Shown here one piece after another: positions 1 through 5,852 of a stretch of 6,683 bases of DNA. The DNA is taken from contig JAICXS010000104.1 in NCBI GenBank assembly GCA_025934615.1, positions 1 to 6,683 of the forward strand, read 5' to 3'. The stretch comes from Nitrospiraceae bacterium. GTDB lineage: Bacteria > Nitrospirota > Nitrospiria > Nitrospirales > Nitrospiraceae. The notes under the pieces are model-generated. The model ran no database searches and was not told where the DNA came from. It saw nothing but the letters and a program-made list of their open reading frames with translations. Numbering within the stretch: the stretch's first letter is position 1; every line of letters starts with the position of its first letter. The translations under genes were made by a program, and so were the position numbers.

Positions 1-377
1 CCGTGCTTGACGATCCAGAACAGGTCCGCGTCCCGCCTTCGCTGAACCCGCGCATCGGTGAGGAGGGGCGGGCTCGGATTGAGGCCCGTGCGAATGACGG
101 AACTCTCTCGGCCTGGGGCATTGTGACAGGTGACGCACATGTCGCGGTAACTGCGAAAGCCGGCCCGGATTCGTTCCGGATCCCGAAGGGGCGGGACCGC
201 CACGTCCTCTACGTGAACGGCAATTGAACGATCGCGGACCAGGCCGATAAGATGCAAGGTCAAGGGCCAATGTGTCTCTGTCGCGGCCACATTAAAGACG
301 CCGCCCCACAGTCCAAGCAGCGTCAAGGCCCCTCCGCCTACGGCGATCGCGACGGCGAGCCACAGACATCGCACCAT
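1..377 (-). CDS. Membrane-anchored mono-haem cytochrome c (partial, C-terminus off left edge)
   Basis: The minus strand is open from an ATG at 377 to the window edge, giving 125 codons with no stop. Residues about 4-30 form a hydrophobic segment, read as a membrane anchor or uncleaved signal. After it comes a stretch containing ATETHW and then RDRSIAVH, a layout seen in small anchored c-type cytochromes. The haem-binding CxxCH is CVTCH at residues 81-85 (bases 123-137), followed by the conserved-looking LNPSPPLLTDA and, at the very edge, LFWIVKH, where class I cytochromes c lead into the segment carrying the distal Met. That Met lies outside the window. The role would be periplasmic electron transfer; the partner cannot be told. 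The ATG is chosen because AGGGA (plus strand 387-391) lies 9 nt upstream and a stop closes the frame at 423-425. No neighbour on this strand identifies a pathway. Confidence 0.9.
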   Translation of the reverse strand, partial: MVRCLWLAVAIAVGGGALTLLGLWGGVFNVAATETHWPLTLHLIGLVRDRSIAVHVEDVAVPPLRDPERIRAGFRSYRDMCVTCHNAPGRESSVIRTGLNPSPPLLTDARVQRRRDADLFWIVKH

Positions 378-386
378 GCTACCGCG

Positions 387-417
387 TCCCTGTGGCACAG
401 ATCTCGACGGATCGAGA
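387..417 (-). promoter_or_regulatory. Tandem dyads in the cytochrome c leader next to the Shine-Dalgarno
   Basis: Two short inverted repeats stand just ahead of the cytochrome start. TCTCGA (402-407) and TCGAGA (412-417) make a 6-bp stem around a 4-nt loop. CTGTG and CACAG, as an 11-base odd palindrome at 390-400, follow at once. The second overlaps by two bases the AGGGA ribosome-binding sequence (387-391). They could be RNA hairpins affecting access to the ribosome site or a protein-binding site. Either role is inference; short dyads also arise by chance. Confidence 0.25.
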
Positions 418-488
418 GACGTTCATTTTGCCGTCTTTCCCGAGACAGGCACCTTCATAGTCAGCTCAAGAACCCTCATAACTGACCC

Positions 489-517
489 AGTGTAACGAAC
501 TGCGTACGTCTGTTCAA
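489..517 (-). promoter_or_regulatory. Sigma70-type promoter for the cytochrome c gene
   Basis: Read on the minus strand, TTGAAC (512-517) is followed after exactly 17 bases by TACACT (489-494), close to the TTGACA and TATAAT consensus. The expected start of transcription is near 482, giving a leader of about 105 nt before the ATG at 377. This is the best sigma70 match seen in the window, but promoters read by eye are never certain. Confidence 0.55.
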
Positions 518-739
518 GGAAGGTCTCAAGAAAGCACAGAGGGAACATTTGAGGCTTCGGCGTCGGTATCCCATCATGGCGGTTCGCATCACGCTCCTTC
601 GCTGGATCGTTTTTGCCTACCGAGAGGAATAATTACGCCCCACGTGCCGAACCCTCCATGAGGAAGTCATGGAATTGCGGCGAGTTCGCCACGGCATGAT
701 TTTCGAATCGTACGAGACGATAAAGCCTGGAGGTGCCTG
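518..739. other. Region without a convincing gene; possible decayed reading frame on the plus strand
   Basis: No gene with a good start is visible here. One plus-strand frame is open from 486 to 740 apart from a single TAA at 630-632. After that stop it carries a segment ending RHGMIFESYETIKPGGA, closed by TGA at 738-740. This resembles the start of the DUF2249 family as I remember it (RHxxIFxxFdxLxPGe), but the NDHDP motif expected next is absent. An ATG at 669 in this frame would give a 23-residue peptide whose stop overlaps the next start as TGATG. It may be a gene remnant, a small upstream peptide, or chance. Confidence 0.25.
729..734 (+). promoter_or_regulatory. Strong Shine-Dalgarno for the 740-952 ORF
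   Basis: GGAGGT at 729-734 sits 5 nt before the ATG at 740, near-ideal complementarity and spacing. It is the main reason to take the following small ORF seriously. Confidence 0.5.
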
Positions 740-952
740 ATGGGATGGATGCGAAAAGTGTGGGCCCGTTGTCGTTGGAAACGAATAGAGGGGGCCGCCG
801 TCTTCAATGAAGAAAGTTTCGCAGTCCATCGGATGACGGTGTGGGGACAACTTTCCACCGGACAGTGGGTGGTGAAGCGGCCATTGACCGTTCCGGCGAG
901 CGGGGCGGCACTGTATGTAACCTTCAGGGTCTCGAATGGAAGGACTCAGTAG
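740..952 (+). CDS. Small hypothetical protein, 70 aa
   Basis: I do not recognise this protein. It begins with a basic, tryptophan-rich segment (MGWMRKVWARCRWKR), then a mixed region with alternating hydrophobic residues that could form beta strands, including MTVWGQL (33-39) and AALYVTF (56-62). No signal peptide, membrane segment or known motif is apparent. Support for a real gene is the GGAGGT ribosome site at 5 nt spacing and a perfect terminator hairpin about 40 nt after the stop. Against it are the short length and the lack of a recognised family. The minus-strand frames across the same bases have only GTG or TTG starts and non-protein-like composition, so the plus strand is preferred. 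The start overlaps the stop of an upstream open frame (TGATG). Confidence 0.45.
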   Translation: MGWMRKVWARCRWKRIEGAAVFNEESFAVHRMTVWGQLSTGQWVVKRPLTVPASGAALYVTFRVSNGRTQ

Positions 953-992
953 CTTAGAAACGGTCTCGTCGACGTACAGATGTGCGAAAAAT

Positions 993-1024
993 AAACGGCG
1001 CCGCGACTATTCGCGGCGCCGTTT
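993..1024. terminator. Bidirectional rho-independent terminator
   Basis: The arms AAACGGCGCCGCG (993-1005) and CGCGGCGCCGTTT (1012-1024) are perfect reverse complements, 13 bp, around a 6-nt loop ACTATT. A T-rich tract follows on the plus strand (1022-1032). An A-rich tract (986-995) precedes it and becomes the U-run for minus-strand transcription. It lies between the stop of the plus-strand ORF at 952 and the stop of the minus-strand gene at 1059, the expected place for a terminator shared by convergent genes. Confidence 0.88.
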
Positions 1025-1058
1025 CTATTTCTCTCTGTGAGTCAGATCGACCCCAGCA

Positions 1059-1568
1059 CTACACAACCGTTTGAAGTGTGCTGGTGGATGGGTCGCTCTG
1101 GCCGCTCAAAGCTGAAAATAATTGCGTAACATCCTGACGCACCGTGGCCTTTGAGACGGTCCCGTTCGAATCGGCCTGCTGCTGGAGGGTCGTGGTCAGT
1201 TGGTCGAGCGCATGCTGCACATCGCTTGCCTTCAACGAGGGGGCTTGGCCCGAACCGTCAGCCTGACGATGGCCATGATGGTGGTGATGATGACCTTGAA
1301 TGGGCCGGCCGTTCGACGCATAGCTCTGAAAGGCTTGTCGAAAATCATCAGCGAGTGCGTTCAGCGAGATCGTTCCATCGCCCGTGCCTTGTTGTGCGAC
1401 GTTAGCCGATACGGTGTGGAGATTCGACAACAGCGAAGAGAGACTTACGCGATCTTGAGTCGCGTTGGCGTCTATGGTCGGCGTGGGGCCGGAAGGCGTC
1501 GGCGAATTATCTGACGTCAATGTCAGAGACAACGATGTGATATTGACGGTGAGGCTCGTGACGTTCAT
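1059..1568 (-). CDS. Hypothetical protein with natural His6 run and degenerate EF-hand-like repeats, 169 aa
   Basis: I do not recognise a named family. The N-terminal 35 or so residues are rich in Ser, Thr and Asn (MNVTSLTVNITSLSLTL) with no clear signal peptide. Then come four related segments with a Val/Ile/Leu-Ser-Leu/Lys core followed by a helix: DRVSLSSLLSNL, GDGTISLNALADDF, PSLKASDVQHAL and NGTVSKATVRQDV. Two carry the D/N-G-T-I/V-S pattern of an EF-hand loop, but acidic residues are missing at several calcium positions. Between the second and third lies GHHHHHHGH, encoded with mixed CAC and CAT codons. A metal-binding role is inference only. The frame could start 14 codons earlier (1610), but GGAGGG at 1573-1578 lies 4 nt before the ATG at 1568, so that start is chosen. 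A terminator follows at 993-1024. Confidence 0.75.
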   Translation of the reverse strand: MNVTSLTVNITSLSLTLTSDNSPTPSGPTPTIDANATQDRVSLSSLLSNLHTVSANVAQQGTGDGTISLNALADDFRQAFQSYASNGRPIQGHHHHHHGHRQADGSGQAPSLKASDVQHALDQLTTTLQQQADSNGTVSKATVRQDVTQLFSALSGQSDPSTSTLQTVV

Positions 1569-1572
1569 CGTA

Positions 1573-1578
1573 CCCTCC
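1573..1578 (-). promoter_or_regulatory. Ribosome-binding site deciding the start of the His-rich protein gene
   Basis: On the minus strand GGAGGG lies 4 nt before the ATG at 1566-1568. The longer alternative beginning at 1610 has no comparable sequence ahead of it, so the shorter start is preferred. Confidence 0.55.
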
Positions 1579-1686
1579 ACGCAAGGAATAGGAACAACCT
1601 CTTGCATCACGTGTCTCTATCGGTTATGTCTTGGCCGATCTTGAGCCGGCATAAATGGATCATATCCAGGAAGAGGAGAAGCAGGT

Positions 1687-2565
1687 ATGGCGGATTCAAT
1701 CTTTGATTGGTCGCACTCTCTTGGTTCGGACGTCGACACGGCCGTCACGCGGCGAGGGTTCGTCGTCACGACACTTGCCGTCGGGTTTGCGCTGGCCGTA
1801 CGGCCGCTTTCGGCCGAGACCATCGTGACGGAATCAACCGGCTTGAAGGCGGGCGAGATTGCTATTCCAACCTCTGATGGCCGAATGCCTGCCTATCGCG
1901 CCATGCCGGCGAATGGTCGCGCCTTGCCTGTCGTCCTGGTGGTCCAGGAAATCTTTGGCGTCCACGAACATATTAAGGACGTGTGCCGACGATTAGCCAA
2001 GCTCGGTTACCTCGCGATCGCGCCTGAATTATATGTGCGCCAAGGAGATGTGGCTCGATTGTCCGGAATCGATGAAATTTTCAAAGTCGTCTCGAAGGTG
2101 CCGGATGCGCAAGTGTTGTCGGATCTCGATGCGACCGCGGCTTGGGCGAAAGAATCCGGCGAAGGGAATACGGAGCAGCTCGGCATCACGGGCTTCTGTT
2201 GGGGCGGACGCATGGTCTGGCTGTATGCGGCGCATAATCCTGCACTCAAAGCCGGTGTCGCCTGGTACGGCCGGTTAGTCGGTACACCGAGCGACCTACA
2301 ACCTCAGCATCCCGTCGATGTGGCGTCGGTCCTCAAGGCGCCTGTGCTGGGACTCTACGGAGGAGAAGATAAAGGGATTCCTCTCGACACGATCGAACGG
2401 ATGGAGCGGGAGCTGAAGAAGGCAGGAAGTCCGTCTCAACTCGTGGTCTATCCCAACACTCCGCATGGATTCAATGCGGACTATCGACCCAGCTATCGCA
2501 AAGAACAAGCGGATGATGGATGGAAACGATTACAGGAATGGTTCGTACGCTATGGCGTAAGATAA
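1687..2565 (+). CDS. Dienelactone hydrolase family protein with Tat signal, 292 aa
   Basis: An alpha/beta hydrolase of the dienelactone hydrolase family, enzymes that open lactone rings or cleave esters with a Cys-Asp-His triad. The triad is visible: nucleophile Cys171 in GFCWGG, Asp228 in GGEDKG and His260 in TPHGF. Glu88 in VVQEIFGVHEHI is the residue that gates the Cys in the family. The N-terminus carries TRRGFV (21-26), a twin-arginine motif, then a hydrophobic stretch and a likely cleavage site after LSA at 43, so the folded enzyme is probably exported by Tat. The region before the arginines is long (about 20 residues), which Tat signals tolerate. AGGAG stands about 9 nt before the ATG. 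It is divergent from the His-rich gene and convergent with the peptidase gene, so it is probably a single-gene unit. The true substrate is unknown; chlorocatechol degradation is not implied. Confidence 0.93.
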   Translation: MADSIFDWSHSLGSDVDTAVTRRGFVVTTLAVGFALAVRPLSAETIVTESTGLKAGEIAIPTSDGRMPAYRAMPANGRALPVVLVVQEIFGVHEHIKDVCRRLAKLGYLAIAPELYVRQGDVARLSGIDEIFKVVSKVPDAQVLSDLDATAAWAKESGEGNTEQLGITGFCWGGRMVWLYAAHNPALKAGVAWYGRLVGTPSDLQPQHPVDVASVLKAPVLGLYGGEDKGIPLDTIERMERELKKAGSPSQLVVYPNTPHGFNADYRPSYRKEQADDGWKRLQEWFVRYGVR

Positions 2566-2630
2566 TTCGTCGGCGCGACAGCGTAATACGTGGTCATCAG
2601 GGCGCAAGGAGAAGCAAGTAGAGACAGCGA

Positions 2631-3494
2631 TTACAAGCGACTATCTGTAAACGTATCGCAGGCGTGTGGATCGCCGCTCTCTAAGCCACGGCGCAGCCAG
2701 GTCGCGCGCTGTTCGGATGAGCCATGCGTCCAGGTTTCGGGTTGTACCGATCCTCGCGACATGTGCTGGAGCCGGTCGTCGCCAATCGCCGACGCGGCTC
2801 GCAATCCGCTTTCGAAGTCACCCGGTTCAATCACATTCCGATCCTGCTTCGCATGATATCCCCACACGCCGGCTAGACAGTCCGCTTGCAGCTCGACACG
2901 CACGGATAGCGCGTTGCCTTCTGTCTGCGTCGCCTGGCGCTGAAGGCGAGTCACTTTGTCCGCAATACCCAACAAGTTTTGTACGTGATGGCCCACCTCA
3001 TGGGCAATGACATACGCTTGAGCAAACTCGCCTGGTGCACCGAATCGCTGCGCCAATTCATCGAAGAATGAGAGGTCCAGATAGACTTTCCGGTCCGGAG
3101 GACAATAAAACGGACCAGTCGCGGAAGAGCCAAGTCCGCACGCGGATCGAACCGCGCCATTAAAGAGCACCAACTTCGGTTCTTCATACCGTGCGCCCAG
3201 TTTTGGAAGGAGATCTTGCCACGTGTCTTCGGTATCCGCGAGGACGACGGCGGCGAACTTGCCGAGCCGATCGGTCGGGGGACCGGCCGGCCCCGACGAT
3301 TCAGATCCAGACGGAGCCGAGACTTCTTGCGCCGGTTCCACCAAGTTCAGCAAGGTGAGCGGATTCGTCCCGGTGAGATAGCTGACAACCAGCACGAAGA
3401 CAATACCCCCAATGCCGATCCCTCCGGCTCCAACCGGCCCCATGCCCCGTCGGTCCTCGATATTGCTGCTCTCTCGCTCGCCTCCCCATCGCAT
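2631..3494 (-). CDS. ypfJ: YpfJ-like neutral zinc metallopeptidase, 287 aa
   Basis: Member of the YpfJ family of putative neutral zinc metallopeptidases. It opens with the family's typical N-terminus (MRWGGERESSNIEDRRG), then a glycine-rich lead into one membrane helix at about residues 22-41, then a Pro/Ser/Gly linker and the catalytic domain. The zinc site is HEVGHH at 165-170 (His165, Glu166, His169), with a likely third ligand in the downstream ELQADC (202-206). Cys119 and Cys131 flank a short loop and could form a disulfide, which suits a domain outside the cytoplasm. Substrate is unknown for the family. The frame extends 15 codons further upstream, but AGGAGG (3500-3505) lies 5 nt before the ATG at 3494 and the family N-terminus begins there. 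It converges on the dienelactone hydrolase gene and diverges from the CYTH-CHAD gene. No clear terminator is seen between 2566 and 2630. Confidence 0.93.
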   Translation of the reverse strand: MRWGGERESSNIEDRRGMGPVGAGGIGIGGIVFVLVVSYLTGTNPLTLLNLVEPAQEVSAPSGSESSGPAGPPTDRLGKFAAVVLADTEDTWQDLLPKLGARYEEPKLVLFNGAVRSACGLGSSATGPFYCPPDRKVYLDLSFFDELAQRFGAPGEFAQAYVIAHEVGHHVQNLLGIADKVTRLQRQATQTEGNALSVRVELQADCLAGVWGYHAKQDRNVIEPGDFESGLRAASAIGDDRLQHMSRGSVQPETWTHGSSEQRATWLRRGLESGDPHACDTFTDSRL

Positions 3495-3499
3495 GCGGA

Positions 3500-3505
3500 C
3501 CTCCT
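3500..3505 (-). promoter_or_regulatory. Ribosome-binding site deciding the ypfJ start
   Basis: A full AGGAGG on the minus strand lies 5 nt before the ATG at 3492-3494. This excludes the 15-codon longer start at 3539, which would place the sequence inside the coding region. Confidence 0.7.
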
Positions 3506-3568
3506 GGTAATGTAACGTCACCACACATAGTTCGTACAATCAAGTGGAGACCGAAGGAGGGCGTTGTA

Positions 3569-3609
3569 GGAAGACTTCTTCCGGTGGCTTGATTTGCGCC
3601 CTGTATAAT
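3569..3609 (+). promoter_or_regulatory. Probable promoter of the CYTH-CHAD / rluE unit, with a dyad upstream
   Basis: A perfect -10 hexamer TATAAT stands at 3604-3609, preceded by TG. No good -35 is found at 16-18 bp; TTCCGG (3579-3584) is 19 bp away. A short inverted repeat, GGAAG (3569-3573) and CTTCC (3578-3582), overlaps where a -35 or an activator or repressor site would lie. Transcription would begin near 3616. That leaves only about 4 nt before the ATG at 3620 but about 34 nt before the ATG at 3650, which favours the later start. Regulation through the dyad is inference. Confidence 0.45.
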
Positions 3610-3649
3610 CGGAAGATTCATGAAGGACGTCATCCATAGGATTTGCACC

Positions 3650-5128
3650 ATGGCTGTCTCGAAGCATCTCATTGACACCGCACCGACCAGGATCAAATGG
3701 GCAATCGAGCAAGAAATCAAGCTTCAGGTAGGTCAACATTTTCGATTGCCGGATCTGAAAGGGGAACCGCTCCCGAGGCGCGTGCTGACTTCGACGTACT
3801 ACGACACGGTTGGCTCTCATCTCGCCCGCGCTAGGATTACGCTCCGTCGCCGGACTGAAAATCGCAAACGCGCATGGCAACTCAAACTCCCCATGGACGG
3901 AGCTCGGCGTGAGATCGAAATGATCGATCCCGGAGGCACGCCGTCGGTTGTGCTGCAAGATCTTCTTGTGCTGCCTCTTCAAGGCGAAGACCTGTTGCCG
4001 GTGGCCACGCTGCGGACATGGCGAACGGGGGTTCGGGTGCACGGCCCCAATGACGCGTGCGCGGACGTGGTGCTCGACACGGTCTCCGTCTTGAAGGACC
4101 GCCATGTCCTGCGCAGCTTTCGAGAAGTGGAAATTGAACGACAGCGCGGAGACGATGCACTTCCCCTGCGTCTTGAAGAAATGCTCCGCAAAGCCGGCGC
4201 AACGGATCATGATGGGCGGCCAAAACTGTTTCGGGCATTGGAGCTTCCCGCTCCGGAGTCGCCCGCACGGCCGCCGGTCGAGTCGCCGACGATCGAGCAT
4301 GTGAAATTCGCGCTTACGAAATATCTGAAGGTGCTGCGATTGCACGATCCAGGAGTCAGGCTTGGAGGATGCATCGAAGATCTTCATGAAATGCGCGTCG
4401 CCACAAGGCGGCTCCGGGCGATTCTGCGCGCCGCGCGGCCTTTGTTGGTCCCGGCATGGTCGGAGGCGTTGCGCCATGAACTGGAGTGGCTGGGAGAAGT
4501 TCTCGGGCCCGCGCGCGATCTTGATGTGCAAGTGAACTATTTCCAGGAGGAAGCGGCGGCGTTGGAATCACGCGATCGCAAGCCATTGGAACGGTTCATC
4601 GCGCATCTCCGCTCCGAACGGGAACAGCGCCAGCAGGCGCTCCTGAATGCGTTGAAGTCTGAACGGTACTTTGAATTGATCCGCAATCTGACGCGTGCGG
4701 CGCACGAGCCGGCAGTGGTTCCGTCTCCGGTGAGTCTCTCCGATATTGCGACCGGTGCCTTTACGAAACTGCGCAAGGCCGTGCGGAAGCTGAGAAGTGC
4801 ACCGACCGATTCGGATCTCCATCGCTTGCGGATTCAGACCAAGCGTGCTCGGTATGCTGCGGAACTTGCCGAGACCTGTAGCAGTCATTCCGCGAAGCGG
4901 TTTATCGTGCAAGCCAGGTTATTTCAGGAGGTGTTGGGCCTCCATCAGGATGCCGTCATGGCGGAGCGACACATCCGTGAGTTTTTGGAGCAGTCTACCA
5001 GTGTCCGAGCGGCCTTCGTCGCCGGACGGATGGTCGAGCGCCAACGCCATCGCCGCGAATCGGCACGGACACGGTTTAGAGCGCAATGGAAAAAGCTGGA
5101 AAAGAGAGGGAAGAAAGCGTGGGGCTGA
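3650..5128 (+). CDS. CYTH and CHAD domain-containing protein, 492 aa
   Basis: Two-domain protein. The N-terminal CYTH domain (about residues 15-200) shows the ExExK signature as EQEIK (20-24), TYYDT (49-53), a basic strand with RRRTENRKRAWQLKL (66-80) and REVEIER (158-164). CYTH enzymes bind triphosphate groups inside a beta tunnel and hydrolyse triphosphate substrates. The C-terminal CHAD domain (about 215-490) is helical and very basic, with the paired motif LHEMRVATRRLR (245-256) and LHRLRIQTKRARY (390-402). CHAD domains bind polyphosphate. The same fusion occurs in E. coli YgiF, a tripolyphosphatase. A cytoplasmic role in polyphosphate or triphosphate handling is therefore likely, but the activity here is inferred. 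The longer ATG at 3620 has no ribosome site and falls almost on the predicted transcript start; the ATG at 3650 has AGGA 8 nt before it, so it is preferred. The gene's end overlaps rluE. Confidence 0.93.
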   Translation: MAVSKHLIDTAPTRIKWAIEQEIKLQVGQHFRLPDLKGEPLPRRVLTSTYYDTVGSHLARARITLRRRTENRKRAWQLKLPMDGARREIEMIDPGGTPSVVLQDLLVLPLQGEDLLPVATLRTWRTGVRVHGPNDACADVVLDTVSVLKDRHVLRSFREVEIERQRGDDALPLRLEEMLRKAGATDHDGRPKLFRALELPAPESPARPPVESPTIEHVKFALTKYLKVLRLHDPGVRLGGCIEDLHEMRVATRRLRAILRAARPLLVPAWSEALRHELEWLGEVLGPARDLDVQVNYFQEEAAALESRDRKPLERFIAHLRSEREQRQQALLNALKSERYFELIRNLTRAAHEPAVVPSPVSLSDIATGAFTKLRKAVRKLRSAPTDSDLHRLRIQTKRARYAAELAETCSSHSAKRFIVQARLFQEVLGLHQDAVMAERHIREFLEQSTSVRAAFVAGRMVERQRHRRESARTRFRAQWKKLEKRGKKAWG

Positions 5129-5784
5129 CTGAAGAGCGCTCCAACCGTGAAGGTACACGCCGCAACGTCAAACGAACGTCAAGCCCGCGCACGCTCGCAT
5201 TCAATAAACCCTACGGAGTGCTGCCCTGTTTTACCGATCCGCGCGGACGGCCGACATTGGCCGATTATGTGAACATCCCGAATGTCTATGCTGCCGGTCG
5301 ATTAGATCAGGACAGCGAAGGTCTCATGCTCCTGACGTCGGACGGTACGCTCGCGCATCACATTACCGACCCGCAACATAACCTCCCCAAGGTCTATCTC
5401 GTGCAAGTGGAGCGCATTCCAAACGATGAGGCGTTGGAGAAGCTAAGGCAAGGTGTTGTCCTCAATGGACAACGCACGAGACCTGCCGAAGTACAGCGAT
5501 TGTTAGAGCCTCTGGACGTTCCCGAACGTTCCGTGCCGATTCGCTTCCGCAAGTCCGTCCCTACAGTCTGGCTGCAAATCACGTTGCGAGAAGGATTGAA
5601 TCGCCAGATCCGCCGTATGACGGCGGCAGCCGGGCATCCGACGTTACGGCTCATTCGAATGGCCATCGGCCCGATCGTATTGGGAGAGCTCAAGCCGGGG
5701 GAGTCAAGAGAACTGAGGAAGCACGAGATCGATCGTCTCTTATTGGGACCGAGCGCGAACAGAACAGTTTTACGGAACGCCTGA
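5119..5784 (+). CDS. rluE: RluE-like 23S rRNA pseudouridine synthase
   Basis: Member of the RsuA/RluB/E/F group that isomerises a uridine to pseudouridine in rRNA; E. coli RluE acts on 23S U2457. From the GTG start, residues 28-39 read LAFNKPYGVLPC, the RluE-type opening. GRLDQDSEGL (60-69) holds the catalytic Asp63. RKSVPTVWLQITLREG and NRQIRRMTAAAGHPTLRLIR follow, all closely like RluE as I know it. As in E. coli RluE there is no S4 domain, only a basic N-terminal tail of about 25 residues. Start choice: an ATG at 5086 is in frame and would overlap the CYTH-CHAD gene by 43 nt, but lacks a ribosome site. GTG at 5119 has GAGGG 8-9 nt upstream and overlaps by 10 nt. Either way the two genes overlap and are probably translationally coupled. 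No U-rich terminator follows. Confidence 0.92.
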   Translation: MGLTEERSNREGTRRNVKRTSSPRTLAFNKPYGVLPCFTDPRGRPTLADYVNIPNVYAAGRLDQDSEGLMLLTSDGTLAHHITDPQHNLPKVYLVQVERIPNDEALEKLRQGVVLNGQRTRPAEVQRLLEPLDVPERSVPIRFRKSVPTVWLQITLREGLNRQIRRMTAAAGHPTLRLIRMAIGPIVLGELKPGESRELRKHEIDRLLLGPSANRTVLRNA

Positions 5785-5852
5785 CGTTCGGGCCAATGGC
5801 GACGTGTTACATCCGCAACCCGTCCGTCCAATTATTTGTGAACAGGTACAGC

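Noticed and set aside
423..479. 18-codon minus-strand ORF in the cytochrome leader
   Set aside because: Its first ATG would be only about 3 nt from the predicted transcript start and its inner ATG has a poor ribosome site. It is kept as part of a leader observation but not called as a gene.
252..485. Plus-strand ORF of 77 codons
   Set aside because: It lies antisense to the cytochrome c gene and its promoter; composition is not protein-like and there is no ribosome site. The minus strand carries a clear CxxCH protein here.
486..632. Plus-strand open frame ending YREE before TAA, with a basic region and a weak hydrophobic stretch
   Set aside because: No usable start with a ribosome site at its beginning and no family likeness; the ATG at 576 would give only 18 residues.
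617..858. Two overlapping minus-strand ORFs of 77 and 63 codons
   Set aside because: They begin at TTG and GTG without ribosome sites and lie opposite the better supported 740-952 ORF; no motif is visible.
2566..2630. Terminator between the convergent dienelactone hydrolase and ypfJ genes
   Set aside because: Only a 4-bp dyad (GTCG-GCG-CGAC) is present, without a T-run on either strand.
3510..3539. Minus-strand promoter TTGTAC-18-TTACAT for ypfJ
   Set aside because: The predicted transcript start would fall within the AGGAGG ribosome site at 3500-3505, so it is not a workable promoter.
3518..4531. Long minus-strand ORF of 337 codons opposite CYTH-CHAD
   Set aside because: It is a shadow of the high-GC CYTH-CHAD coding sequence, which has clear ExExK and CHAD motifs; the antisense product is rich in Arg, His and Pro with no recognisable domain.
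5775..5789. GAACG/CGTTC inverted repeat at the rluE stop as a terminator
   Set aside because: Only 5 bp of stem, it overlaps the stop codon and is not followed by a T-run.
5394..5831. Minus-strand ORF of 145 codons opposite rluE
   Set aside because: Antisense to the strongly supported RluE motifs, and no domain or ribosome site is apparent.
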